A stretch of 43,984 bases of DNA, from assembly GCA_001871115.1 (NCBI GenBank), contig MNUR01000136.1, positions 1 through 43,984 of the forward strand, in the 5' to 3' direction. Under the pieces are notes generated by a model that was given only the letters and a program-made list of their open reading frames with translations, made no database searches and was not told the DNA's origin. A program made the position numbers and the translations under genes. The number at the start of each line of letters is the position of its first letter. Within the stretch, counting starts at the first letter, position 1. This DNA comes from Elusimicrobia bacterium CG1_02_56_21. Lineage in GTDB: Bacteria; Elusimicrobiota; Elusimicrobia; Elusimicrobiales; UBA9959. Positions 8,181 to 16,461 of the stretch are shown in pieces.

Positions 8181-9029
8181 ATGAGTAAAATGCGAACAAC
8201 CATAAAGGCACCGGCAACTATAGAAGGCATAGGCCTGCACAAAGGCAAGCCGGCCCGCGTCACTTTCCTGCCGGCTGAGGGCGCCACCGGGCTACGGTTC
8301 CTCAATCCCGCCTTCGCCTCCCCCCTCCCCGCCCTTTTAAACCGGGTCTCCGGCACGGCCCGCGGGACCAATATCAGCGACGGGAAAACGACCATTTATA
8401 CTGTAGAGCATCTGCTCTCGGCCGCGGCAGGCCTCGGCATCGACGACCTGGATATCGAACTTGCCGGGGAAGAACCGCCCGCGACCGACGGCTCGGCTCT
8501 GGCATTCGCAGCCGCGCTCGTCCGGACCGGCCTCCTTCAAAAACCCGGCCTGCAGCGCAAAACCCTCTCGATAGCGGACAGGCTGGAAATGACCAATGGC
8601 ACAACCCGCTGCACCGCTTTTCCCTCTCACGGCGTCTCCTTCAAACTGACCTACGATTACCCCCACCCCCTGGTGGGCAGGCAGGTGGTAGAGTTCACCC
8701 TGACTCCGGAAGAATACCTGGCGAACGTTGCCCCGGCCAGGACCTTCGGTTTCTCGCACGAAATAGAAGCGCTCAAAGCCGCCGGCCTGGCGCTGGGCGG
8801 CTCTCTGGAGAACGCTATCGTTATAGGAGAGAAAGAAATAATAGCCAAAGACGGCCTGCGTTTCCCGGACGAGTTCGCCCGCCACAAACTGCTGGACCTT
8901 ATAGGCGACCTGGCCCTGGCCGGCCTGCCGCTGAAGGATATCCGCATAGAGGCCGAGCGCCCCGGGCACGCCTCAAATGTCAATTTTGCTAAACTATTAT
9001 CACAAAAGGCTATCCCGAACAATGACTGA
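8181..9029 (+). CDS. lpxC: UDP-3-O-acyl-N-acetylglucosamine deacetylase LpxC
   Basis: LpxC is the zinc-dependent committed step of lipid A synthesis, removing the acetyl group from UDP-3-O-acyl-GlcNAc. The 282-residue product shows the family pattern: TIEGIGLHKGKPARVTF near the N-terminus, TVEHLLSA (Glu76, His77), FGFSHEIE and FARHKLLDLIGDLAL (His235, Asp239), plus the late His263. His77, His235 and Asp239 are the expected zinc ligands. I place the start at 8181, because upstream in-frame codons fall inside a repeat element. No good Shine-Dalgarno is visible, so ATG 8190 is an alternative. The gene overlaps fabZ by 8 bp. In Bacteroidetes-type genomes the two are fused; here they are separate frames. 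Confidence 0.96.
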   Translation: MSKMRTTIKAPATIEGIGLHKGKPARVTFLPAEGATGLRFLNPAFASPLPALLNRVSGTARGTNISDGKTTIYTVEHLLSAAAGLGIDDLDIELAGEEPPATDGSALAFAAALVRTGLLQKPGLQRKTLSIADRLEMTNGTTRCTAFPSHGVSFKLTYDYPHPLVGRQVVEFTLTPEEYLANVAPARTFGFSHEIEALKAAGLALGGSLENAIVIGEKEIIAKDGLRFPDEFARHKLLDLIGDLALAGLPLKDIRIEAERPGHASNVNFAKLLSQKAIPNND

Positions 9030-9483
9030 AACCAAACCGAGATATTATAAGCCGGTCCGCGTTATTCCCTGCGAAGAAATACTCAAGATCATCCCCCACC
9101 GCTACCCTTTCATGATGGTAGACCGGGTAGAAGTGGTGGAAGAAGGCAAGTACTGCGTAGGCGTCAAATGCGTCAGCGCCAATGAGCTTTATTTCCACGG
9201 CCATTTTCCGGAAAAACCCATAATGCCCGGAGTGCTGATGCTGGAAGGCATGGCGCAGACCGCGGCGGCCATGATGATGGCCCTTCCCGAGACAAAAGGC
9301 CGCCTCGGCTTCTTTGCCGGGATCAACCGGGCCAAGTTCCGCCGCCAGGTCGTGCCGGGCGACGTGCTGAAGATGCACGTAGAAATAATCCGCGTAAAAA
9401 GCCGCATGGGCAAGGTCCGGGCCGAAGCCTGGGTCGGAGACGAATCCGCAGCGGAAGCGGAGCTGACATTCGTGATAGGATAA
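9022..9483 (+). CDS. fabZ: 3-hydroxyacyl-[ACP] dehydratase FabZ
   Basis: FabZ dehydrates 3-hydroxyacyl-ACP in fatty-acid elongation and so competes with LpxA for hydroxyacyl-ACP. The 153-residue hot-dog-fold protein carries IPHRYPFMMVDRV (about 24-36) and the catalytic segment GHFPEKPIMPGVLMLEGMAQ, in which His61 and Glu75 are the expected active-site pair. I chose the ATG at 9022, inside the end of lpxC, since it gives the normal FabZ length; the longer frame from 8977 would add 15 unrelated residues. There is no Shine-Dalgarno, and the overlap suggests translation by re-initiation after lpxC. Confidence 0.95.
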   Translation: MTETKPRYYKPVRVIPCEEILKIIPHRYPFMMVDRVEVVEEGKYCVGVKCVSANELYFHGHFPEKPIMPGVLMLEGMAQTAAAMMMALPETKGRLGFFAGINRAKFRRQVVPGDVLKMHVEIIRVKSRMGKVRAEAWVGDESAAEAELTFVIG

Positions 9484-9509
9484 CTTTCTCTATATTTTCC
9501 GGAGGATAT

Positions 9510-10322
9510 ATGGCAACAAAGATACACCCCACAGCAATAGTGCACGCAAGCGCCCAGCTGGACACCGACGTAGAGCTCGGCCCCTACGTGGTCATAGGCG
9601 ACGATGTGCAGATAGGCGCCGGGACTTATGTAGGCCCGCATTGCATAATAGAATTTTCCACTATCGGGCGCAACAACCAGTTCACCGGCGCCGCCTATAT
9701 CGGCATGCCGCCGCAGGACTATTCCTACCACGGCGAGCACACCCGGTTCACCATGGGCGACAACAATATTATCCGCGAATGCGTCTCGCTCCACCGCGGC
9801 TCGCACGCCACCAGCCTCACCTCCATAGGATCGGGCTGCATGCTCATGGCCAACTCCCACGTCGGGCATGACTGCCGCCTCGGCGACAATATCATAATGG
9901 TCAATTCGGCCGCCGCGGCCGGCCATGTGCACATAGGCGACCGCGCCCTTATCTCCGGCCTCGCCGGCATTCACCAGTTCACCCGCATAGGCAGGTTCGC
10001 CATGGTTTCCGGGGGCGGGATGGCCAACCAGGACATTATCCCCTACGTGATCGCGCAGGGGGACAGGGCCAAACCGGTAGGGCTTAACCTGGTGGGCATG
10101 AAGCGCAACGGTTTTTCCCGCGATACCATAAAGTCCGTCAAGCATGTCTTCAAAACCCTTTTCTTCCGCGGCCTGCTGCTTAAGGACGCCATAGCGAAGC
10201 TCCGCGGAGAGAACCTGCCGCCCGAAGCGGCCCTTATGCTGGACTTCTGCGAAGGGACCAAGCGCGGCATAGCCCGCCCCCGCAGGAACGCCGGGGAGCT
10301 GCCCGCCCCGGGGAACGATTAA
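9510..10322 (+). CDS. lpxA: UDP-N-acetylglucosamine O-acyltransferase LpxA
   Basis: LpxA starts lipid A synthesis by moving a 3-hydroxyacyl chain from ACP to UDP-GlcNAc. The 270-residue product has the hexapeptide beta-helix, IHPTAIVHASAQL at the N-terminus, IGMPPQDYSYHGE, the catalytic His in NSHVGHDCRLGDN (His120), and HQFTRIGRFAMVSGGG (155-170). The residue aligned by eye to the E. coli chain-length ruler Gly173 is Gly168, which predicts acceptance of a longer acyl chain (C14-like) over C10. GGAGGATAT precedes the ATG. The last base of its TAA stop is the first base of the lpxI ATG. Confidence 0.97.
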   Translation: MATKIHPTAIVHASAQLDTDVELGPYVVIGDDVQIGAGTYVGPHCIIEFSTIGRNNQFTGAAYIGMPPQDYSYHGEHTRFTMGDNNIIRECVSLHRGSHATSLTSIGSGCMLMANSHVGHDCRLGDNIIMVNSAAAAGHVHIGDRALISGLAGIHQFTRIGRFAMVSGGGMANQDIIPYVIAQGDRAKPVGLNLVGMKRNGFSRDTIKSVKHVFKTLFFRGLLLKDAIAKLRGENLPPEAALMLDFCEGTKRGIARPRRNAGELPAPGND

Positions 10323-11158
10323 TGGAAAAAATAGGGCTTGTCGCCGGAGCGGGAAGTTTCCCCCTCCTGTTCGCCGCCGAGGCTAAAAAAGCCGGGCGCG
10401 AAGTTTTTGTAGTAGGACTTAACGACATAACTCCGAAAGAGATAGAGCAGTACGCCGTAGAAACCCGCTATTTCCGCCTCGGTAATGTAGGCGGGCCCAT
10501 AGACTACCTGCGGGACAGCGGGGTGAAGAAAGTTCTGATGATAGGCTCCATCCCCCATGTAAACATCTTCGGCGGGATACTGCCGGACATGCGCGCGGCA
10601 AAACTCCTTTTTAAGCTGCGCGACAAAAAAGCCGGCGCGATCTTCGCCGCGGTAGAGGAAGAGTTCGCCCGCGACGGAATGGAGATAGTGAGCTCCGCCA
10701 CCCTGCTCGAACATTTGCTTGTAAAGCCCGGGCTTATGGCCGGGAAGAAACCGGACCAGGATACCCTAAAAACAGCTTCTTTCGGCTGGAAAGCCGCAAA
10801 GACACTTTCCGCCCTGGATATAGGCCTGACCGTGGTTCTGCGCGACCAGACCGTACTGGCGGCTGAAGGTATGGAAGGCACCGACGAGTGCATTAAACGC
10901 GCCGGGGAAATTTTAAAGAAACTCGGAAAAGGCCACCCGATGACGGTAGTTAAAGTGGCCCGCCCCAACCAGGATATGCGCTTTGACCTGCCTGTAGCCG
11001 GCGCCAGCACCCTGCGCATAATGGCCGGGGCCGGGGCCACCACCCTGGTACTGGAGGCCGGCAAAACCCTTATTTTAGGAATGGACGAGTTCCTTTCGGC
11101 GGCCAAAGAAACAGGCATCACGGTCTTCGGCGCCGAGAACGCAAATTCCTTCCAGTAG
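10322..11158 (+). CDS. lpxI: UDP-2,3-diacylglucosamine pyrophosphatase LpxI
   Basis: LpxI hydrolyses UDP-2,3-diacylglucosamine to lipid X, replacing the unrelated LpxH of E. coli. The 278-residue product begins IGLVAGAGSFPLLFAAEAK, has the DUF1009 signature GSIPHVNIFGG and TVVLRDQTVLAAEGMEGTDE, and ends with the conserved PNQDMRFDLPVAG segment (215-227), which contains the acidic residues of the active site. Usual LpxI length is about 270-285. It shares one base with the lpxA stop (TAATG), so it is coupled to lpxA, and it is followed by a 216-bp gap containing the second palindromic element. Confidence 0.95.
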   Translation: MEKIGLVAGAGSFPLLFAAEAKKAGREVFVVGLNDITPKEIEQYAVETRYFRLGNVGGPIDYLRDSGVKKVLMIGSIPHVNIFGGILPDMRAAKLLFKLRDKKAGAIFAAVEEEFARDGMEIVSSATLLEHLLVKPGLMAGKKPDQDTLKTASFGWKAAKTLSALDIGLTVVLRDQTVLAAEGMEGTDECIKRAGEILKKLGKGHPMTVVKVARPNQDMRFDLPVAGASTLRIMAGAGATTLVLEAGKTLILGMDEFLSAAKETGITVFGAENANSFQ

Positions 11159-11211
11159 TTTTTTGTAGGGCCATTCGCTATTATTTAAGCGGATAATCCC
11201 AGTCCATCAGG

Positions 11212-11327
11212 AGGGCGTCAGGGTTATTACCCTGCGAACCCCTTGGGGAGGGGGGCCCCGCTTCGGGGGGGAACCGCGCAACGGTTCCCTTCTTCCGGGG
11301 TGAGCGGGGTAATAACACGGACGCCCC
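11212..11327. repeat. Palindromic intergenic element, copy 2
   Basis: The core matches copy 1 (8033-8153) over about 75 bp with only a few changes. The outer arms differ in sequence: GGGCGTCAGGGTTATTACCC here pairs with GGGGTAATAACACGGACGCCC, so pairing is kept although the bases changed. It lies 47 bp before the next start codon and, like copy 1, supplies a false upstream ATG that encodes MGRGAPLRG. Confidence 0.85.
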
Positions 11328-11374
11328 AGAATCAGTATTCTTGCTGGACTGTCTATAATTATATTTTTTACCAG

Positions 11375-12019
11375 ATGAACGAACTGCTTTATAAAAACTC
11401 CCTGCCTCATGCCCTGCTCTCGGCCCTGGCCTGGCTCTATGTACAGCTGGTGGCCAAAACCTCCCGGATAAAAATCAAAGGCCAAAAAGACTACCCCGGC
11501 GCCGCCATCTACGCGCTCTGGCACCGCCAGGAAGTTCTGATGATCTACCTGCACCGCAACAGGAACATCTGCGGCATGGTCAGCAAAAGCAAGGACGGGG
11601 AATACATGGCCCGGATCCTGAAGCGCTTCGGCTTCACTTTCGTGCGCGGCTCCACCACCTCCGGGGGCATCATGGCCCTCCGCGGCCTTATAAAAGCCGC
11701 CCGGGAAGGGTATTCGGTAGCAATAACCCCCGACGGACCCAAAGGACCTATTTTTAAAGTACAGCCCGGGATAGTATATCTGGCGCAAAAAGCCGGCATC
11801 CCTATAATCCCCGCCGCCTGCGCTCTTTCCAGAAAAAAAATACTCCGCAGCTGGGACAAGTACCAGTTCCCCCTTCCTTTCAACCGCATAGAGGCAGTCT
11901 ACGGCGAACCTTTCTCCGTCTCCGAAACGGACGACGTACAGACGAAGTCAGCCGAGCTGGAAGACACTCTTAACGCCCTCACCACAGAGGCTGAAAAACT
12001 GCTGGCCGGCGGCGCCTGA
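11375..12019 (+). CDS. DUF374 lysophospholipid-type acyltransferase, candidate lipid A late acyltransferase (LpxJ-like)
   Basis: This 214-residue protein belongs to the DUF374 branch of the LPLAT superfamily. Motifs in order are YALWHRQEVLM (His50), VSKSKDGEYMARILKRFG, VRGSTTSGGIMALRGL (90-105), AITPDGPKGPIFKVQPG (116-132) and IIPAACALSRKKILRSWD. An N-terminal hydrophobic stretch would hold it at the inner membrane. DUF374 includes LpxJ, the late lipid A acyltransferase of epsilonproteobacteria. Its position between lpxI and lpxB/msbA makes the same role likely here, but that is inference from context; other DUF374 proteins acylate other lipids. I start at the ATG at 11375; the longer frame begins inside the palindromic repeat. 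TATAAT sits about 15 nt upstream (11354-11359), so a short-leader transcript is possible. Confidence 0.85.
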   Translation: MNELLYKNSLPHALLSALAWLYVQLVAKTSRIKIKGQKDYPGAAIYALWHRQEVLMIYLHRNRNICGMVSKSKDGEYMARILKRFGFTFVRGSTTSGGIMALRGLIKAAREGYSVAITPDGPKGPIFKVQPGIVYLAQKAGIPIIPAACALSRKKILRSWDKYQFPLPFNRIEAVYGEPFSVSETDDVQTKSAELEDTLNALTTEAEKLLAGGA

Positions 12020-12385
12020 CCCCCCGTCGCGCAAAGCCGCCTCCATTATTAAACCCGGAACCCGAACCCGTTTTTTAAGGCGGTTTTGCGCCCTGAATTT
12101 TTACGATGTCAGAATCGCGGCCGGAAGTTTACAGTATTATACGGCAAGCAAGAACCGGGCACCGACTTCGCCCCGGCCGAACGCCAAGGCCAGGACAAAC
12201 CGGAACAATAGCGGCGCGAAACCGGCGGTAAATATTAGGCCTGCGGGATGGTTCCGGCCATACCGGAAAGGCGGGAATTTCCTTGCCACGGGCCCATAAA
12301 TCCGCCATATTTAGTAGAATAATAAGAATACCGCCCCCCGGTTAAGGGCTGATTTTGCCGACTTTCGGGGCTCTTAGAGGACAAT
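12020..12385. other. 366-bp gap with an imperfect inverted repeat; no gene seen
   Basis: Arms GCGCAAAGCCGCCT (12029-12042) and AGGCGGTTTTGCGC (12078-12091) pair with one G-T, around a loop holding GAACCC direct repeats. The stem could act as a weak terminator or be the remains of another palindromic element. The rest, up to the promoter-like sequence near 12283, shows no coding pattern in any frame. Confidence 0.55.
12283..12311 (+). promoter_or_regulatory. Candidate promoter for the oxidoreductase-lpxB-msbA segment
   Basis: TTGCCA (12283-12288) and CATATT (12306-12311) are 17 nt apart, in an AT-rich patch 75 bp before the ATG. A second -10-like TAGAAT follows a few bases later. This would let the second half of the lipid A locus be transcribed on its own. 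Confidence 0.3.
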
Positions 12386-13456
12386 ATGGCTGAAAATGAA
12401 AAAAAAATGCGCTTCGGCGTAATAGGCGCGGGCAAACTCGGCGGCTTCCACACCCGCACCCTTTCAAAAATGCCCGAAGTCGAGCTGGTGGGGGTATCAG
12501 ATCCCGACCTGATGCGCGCCCAGGTACTTGCCTGGCGCCATAACTGCGTGGCCTACAAAACCGTAGAGGAACTGCTCAACCAGGTGGACGCTCTCGTGGT
12601 GGCCGCCCCGACAGAGTACCACGCCGAGATAGGGATAAAGGCCCTCGAGGCCGGCATTCACGTGCTGATGGAGAAACCGATAGCCAATTCCGAAGAAGGG
12701 GCCCGCAGGCTGCTGGAAATTTCAGAGAAGAACAAAGTAGTCCTCCAGGTAGGCCATTCCGAGCGCTTTAATTCAGCCGTGGTGGAAACCTTGAAGCACG
12801 TTAAGAACCCGCGCTACATAACCATTGAGCGCCTGGGCCCTTACGACCCCCGCGTGGCCGCCACCGGCGTCACCCTGGACCTGATGATCCACGACCTGGA
12901 CATCCTCCTGACGATGATGGATTCCGAAATAGAGAAGTTCGAAGCGATAGGCGCCAGCATGCTCTCCAGCCACGAGGACATCTGCAATGTGCGCATAAAG
13001 TTCAGGAACGGCTGCGTGGCCGATATTACCGCCAGCAGGGCGAGCATGGAAGCCTCCCGCCGCATGCGGATCTACCAGCAGGACTCCTACCTCTCGGTGG
13101 ATTATGTAAGCGCCCGGCTGAAGATCTACACAAAGAAAAACCCGGTCATAAATTCCCTCAAAGACATAGACATAAGCTACCCCAAGCTTGAGCGCAAAGA
13201 ACCGATAAAAGAGGAGCTTTACCATTTTATCGACTGTATAAAGACCTCCAAGACTCCCACCCCCAGCGGAGAAAAGGGACTGAAGGCGCTGCGCCTGGCC
13301 CTGGAGATCACGGAGCATATGCGCCGCTTTGAAGTTTCCGCTTCCAAGGCGGCGGAAGCCCAGGAATCGCTCTCCCGCTCCCTGTCAGACATAGGCAAGG
13401 TCACGAAGGTCCTGGTTGAAGAAGGCCTTAAGAACGCCGGGATAGACAAACACTAA
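12386..13456 (+). CDS. Gfo/Idh/MocA-family NAD(P)-dependent oxidoreductase in the lipid A locus
   Basis: A 356-residue sugar oxidoreductase. It has an N-terminal Rossmann fold with FGVIGAGKLGGFH (10-22), the conserved MEKPIA (95-100) and GHSERFN, followed by the C-terminal alpha/beta domain with LDLMIHDLDILL (about 171-182), which holds the catalytic His-Asp region. AGAGGAC precedes the ATG. A gene of this family sits between lpxI and lpxB in several LPS-producing phyla. One characterised relative, GnnA, oxidises UDP-GlcNAc at C3 so that the aminotransferase GnnB can make a 3-amino sugar and an all-amide lipid A. No GnnB-like gene is in this window, so the exact substrate here is open. Confidence 0.88.
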   Translation: MAENEKKMRFGVIGAGKLGGFHTRTLSKMPEVELVGVSDPDLMRAQVLAWRHNCVAYKTVEELLNQVDALVVAAPTEYHAEIGIKALEAGIHVLMEKPIANSEEGARRLLEISEKNKVVLQVGHSERFNSAVVETLKHVKNPRYITIERLGPYDPRVAATGVTLDLMIHDLDILLTMMDSEIEKFEAIGASMLSSHEDICNVRIKFRNGCVADITASRASMEASRRMRIYQQDSYLSVDYVSARLKIYTKKNPVINSLKDIDISYPKLERKEPIKEELYHFIDCIKTSKTPTPSGEKGLKALRLALEITEHMRRFEVSASKAAEAQESLSRSLSDIGKVTKVLVEEGLKNAGIDKH

Positions 13457-13458
13457 AA

Positions 13459-13530
13459 CAATCGAAGATCGAAGATCTTGAGACAAGAACCTTATCCCCT
13501 CCGCTGATTTTCGACTTTCGATTATCGATT
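13459..13530. repeat. Heptamer tandem repeat forming a stem-loop
   Basis: ATCGAAG is repeated twice (13461-13474) on the left, and units ending TTCGA/ATCGA recur every 7 bp on the right (13506-13530). The two sides are largely complementary. The element fills the 85-bp gap before lpxB. Confidence 0.6.
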
Positions 13531-13541
13531 CTTTATTTTTT

Positions 13542-14690
13542 ATGGCTAAAATCGCACCTACGAATAAGAACATCCTGATCGTGGCCGGCGACCCTTCGGG
13601 CGACCTGCACGCGGCCAATTTAATAAAAGCCCTCCGCGCCAAAGACCCGGAAATCTCTATTACCTCCATGGGCGGGGTCCGCATGCAGGAAGTCTCCACC
13701 CACTTTATTTACAATCTGGTCTCGGTAGGGGCCGTGGGTTTTTCGGAGCCTTTCACTAATTTTTTACTCTGGCTCAAGCTTATTAAACTGGTGCGCCGCT
13801 ACCTGGAAGACAAGCGCCCCGCCTGCGTAATAGCCGTGGATTTCTACGGCTTTAACCACCAGGTCCTGGGCCTGGCCGCCCACCGCAAGATACCGGCTTT
13901 CTACTATATCAGCCCGCAGGTCTGGGCCTCCCGCCCGGGCCGCGCCGCCAAGATAGCCAAACTCACAAAAGAGATCTTTGTCATCTTCCCTTTCGAAGAA
14001 GCGCTCTATAAAAAAGTTCACGGGAACGCCACTTTCGTGGGCCACCCGCTGCTGGACCTTATGCCCGAACCGGCCGCCAAAGAGTTCCCCCCCGCGAACG
14101 GGGAGTGGAAGATAGGAATACTGCCGGGCTCGCGCAAAGCTGAAATTGCCCGCCACCTCCCGCTTTTCCTTAAAGCTTTCTACCGGATAAAGGAGCAGCA
14201 CCCGAAAGCCAAGGCCTACCTTTTCGCAGTTCCAGAGTTCCCTGACGACCGCATAGTCCCGGAACTCGAGAGCGTGGAGAAATACTGGTCCAAGGACGTT
14301 GAAATAGTGCGGGAGAAGGATTACAAGGTGCGCTCCGCCATGGACTTCGCCTTCACCTGCTCCGGCACCGCTACGCTGGAGAACGCGCTTCTGGGAGTTC
14401 CGATGGCCGTGGCCTATAAAATGCCCTGGCTCACCTACGAAGTGGCCAAGCGCGTAGCGAAAACCCCCTATATTTCGCTGGCAAACATCCTCCTGAAAAG
14501 ACCTGCCGTAAAAGAACTTATCCAGGAGAAAGCTACCGTCGACCTCCTGGCGCAGGAAGCTTTCTCCTTTATAAATAACCCGCCCCGCATAAAGGCCGCC
14601 CGCAAAGAGCTGTCCGGGCTGCGCGATATGCTTGGCGCCAACGGCGCAGCCGAAACCGCCGCGCAAAAGATCCTTAACCACCTCACATGA
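13542..14690 (+). CDS. lpxB: Lipid A disaccharide synthase LpxB
   Basis: LpxB condenses lipid X with UDP-diacylglucosamine to form the beta-1,6 disaccharide at the inner face of the membrane. The 382-residue protein has the family's N-terminal ILIVAGDPSGDLHAANLI, SMGGVRMQE, the membrane-associated segment around VSVGAVGFSEP, VIAVDFYGFNH, YYISPQVWASRPGRAAKI, FVGHPLLDLMP, ILPGSRKAEI and the C-terminal CSGTATLENALLGVPMAVAYK. This is a GT-B glycosyltransferase of normal length. The stop overlaps the msbA start (ATGA). No strong Shine-Dalgarno is seen before the ATG at 13542. Confidence 0.97.
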   Translation: MAKIAPTNKNILIVAGDPSGDLHAANLIKALRAKDPEISITSMGGVRMQEVSTHFIYNLVSVGAVGFSEPFTNFLLWLKLIKLVRRYLEDKRPACVIAVDFYGFNHQVLGLAAHRKIPAFYYISPQVWASRPGRAAKIAKLTKEIFVIFPFEEALYKKVHGNATFVGHPLLDLMPEPAAKEFPPANGEWKIGILPGSRKAEIARHLPLFLKAFYRIKEQHPKAKAYLFAVPEFPDDRIVPELESVEKYWSKDVEIVREKDYKVRSAMDFAFTCSGTATLENALLGVPMAVAYKMPWLTYEVAKRVAKTPYISLANILLKRPAVKELIQEKATVDLLAQEAFSFINNPPRIKAARKELSGLRDMLGANGAAETAAQKILNHLT

Positions 14691-16453
14691 TTTCAGGCGC
14701 AAAAAAAACGTCGAAAATAGAGTCTGTCCGCTTCAAAGAGCTGGCTTACGCGCTGCTGGAATATGTCAAGCCTTTCAAATCACGCCTGATGCAGGCCGCA
14801 GTATCCATGATTACGCTGGCCGCCATACGCGGCGGCGTGGTTTACATCCTGGGCCCGGTGATACAGGGCGTCTTTGTGGACAAAAATCTCGGCATCCTGC
14901 GCCTGGTGGTGATAGGCCTGCCGATCCTGTTCATACTCAGGATGGCGGCGGAATACACCAATGCCTACCTTATGAGCTGGGTGGGACAGAAAGCGGTGCA
15001 GAAGGTTCGCGAGGACCTGTTTACCCATATCCACCGCCTGTCCATTGAATTCTACTGGCGCAAGCGTTCCTCGGACGTAATGAGCCGCGTCATAAACGAC
15101 CTAAACAATGTGCAGAGCACCGTGCAGTTCATCCCGCTTTACGGCATACGGGACGTGCTCACCGTGGTTTCCTGCATCGGCGTCCTTTTCTACATAAACT
15201 GGAAACTGGCCCTGCTCTCGCTGGTCATACTCCCGGTCACCGGCATAATCCTTGGCATTCTGGGCAAGAAGATGCGCCGGGCCAGCGCGGAAAGCACCGT
15301 AATAGTAGGCGAGATATCGCATAAATTCCAGGAAAGCCTGCAGGGCATAACCGTTGTAAAAGCCTTCAACTACGAGGAACAGGCCATAGCCAAGTTCCGC
15401 GTCTCCAATGACGCCTATTTCTCGAAGATGATGCGCTATCTGCGAGCCACCGCGATGAGCGGCCCCATCATGGAATTCATCGGCAGCATGATCCTGATCT
15501 CCGTCATCTATATCGGCGGACACGCCATATTCAACGGAACTATGACCACGGCCCATTTCTTCTCTTTCGTCGGCGGCTTTATCACCGCCTATATGCCGCT
15601 CAAAAACATCGCCAACCTCAACTCCAAGCTTCAACTGGGAATGTCCTCCTGGGAACGCATTTACCAGATACTCGAAGAAAAGCCGACCGTTATAGTGAAA
15701 GCCGACACCAGGAACATAGAGCATTTGGACGGCAGGATAGCGTTCAAGGGCGTAAACTACAAATACCCTTCGCGCGACACCCAGGTTCTCAAAGGCCTGT
15801 CCTTCGACATAGCCCCCGGCGAAGTGGCCGCCTTCGTGGGACCCTCCGGCTCCGGCAAAACCACCATAATTCACCTGCTTCTGCGCTTTTTCGACCCGGT
15901 CTCCGGCCGTATAGAGGCTGACGGGCACGACCTGCTTGACCTGGACACTACCGACCTGCGCGCGCACATGGGCCTGGTCACCCAGGACACCATCCTGTTC
16001 GACGACACGGTCTATAAGAACATCACCATAGGCTGCCCGGGCGCCTCCATGGACGACGTCATTGACGCCGCCAAGGCCGCCGACGTACACTCTTTCATAG
16101 CGGCCATGCCGCAGGGCTACGAGACGATACTGGGAGAGCGAGGCATAAAGCTTTCCGGCGGGCAGCGGCAGCGCCTCGCCATCGCCCGCGCTATAATAAA
16201 GAAGCCCAAGATACTTCTGCTGGACGAAGCCACCTCCAACCTCGACACCGCCAGCGAGCAGGCCGTGCAGGCCGCTATAGAGCGCATTTTGGGCGGCAGG
16301 ACGGTTATCATGGTGGCCCACAGGCTCTCTACCGTCCGGAACGCCGATAAGATTTTTGTATTAAAGAAAGGCGAGCTGGTTGAAACAGGGACCCATAGCC
16401 AGCTGCTGGAGCAGGCGGGAGTATACAAGGGCCTGTACGAAGCCCAGTCTTAG
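14687..16453 (+). CDS. msbA: MsbA-type lipid flippase, ABC transporter
   Basis: A 588-residue half-transporter with an N-terminal six-helix membrane domain (about 20-320) and a C-terminal nucleotide-binding domain. Walker A is GPSGSGKT (385-392). The Q-loop is in LVTQDTILFDD, the signature motif is LSGGQRQRLAIARA, and Walker B is KILLLDEATSNLD, with the switch His in VAHRLST. MsbA dimers move newly made core-lipid A to the outer leaflet of the inner membrane. Overlap with lpxB and its place at the end of the lipid A block favour this substrate over other exported lipids. Other family members export drugs or peptides, so specificity rests on context. Confidence 0.92.
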   Translation: MISGAKKTSKIESVRFKELAYALLEYVKPFKSRLMQAAVSMITLAAIRGGVVYILGPVIQGVFVDKNLGILRLVVIGLPILFILRMAAEYTNAYLMSWVGQKAVQKVREDLFTHIHRLSIEFYWRKRSSDVMSRVINDLNNVQSTVQFIPLYGIRDVLTVVSCIGVLFYINWKLALLSLVILPVTGIILGILGKKMRRASAESTVIVGEISHKFQESLQGITVVKAFNYEEQAIAKFRVSNDAYFSKMMRYLRATAMSGPIMEFIGSMILISVIYIGGHAIFNGTMTTAHFFSFVGGFITAYMPLKNIANLNSKLQLGMSSWERIYQILEEKPTVIVKADTRNIEHLDGRIAFKGVNYKYPSRDTQVLKGLSFDIAPGEVAAFVGPSGSGKTTIIHLLLRFFDPVSGRIEADGHDLLDLDTTDLRAHMGLVTQDTILFDDTVYKNITIGCPGASMDDVIDAAKAADVHSFIAAMPQGYETILGERGIKLSGGQRQRLAIARAIIKKPKILLLDEATSNLDTASEQAVQAAIERILGGRTVIMVAHRLSTVRNADKIFVLKKGELVETGTHSQLLEQAGVYKGLYEAQS

Positions 16454-16461
16454 AACCTGCT

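Noticed and set aside
13459..13530. CRISPR-like array
   Set aside because: Units are only 7 bp, without spacers, and arms are inverted; no cas genes are present.
15101..16321. 406-residue minus-strand ORF opposite msbA
   Set aside because: Shadow frame of an unmistakable ABC transporter; composition is typical of antisense translation.
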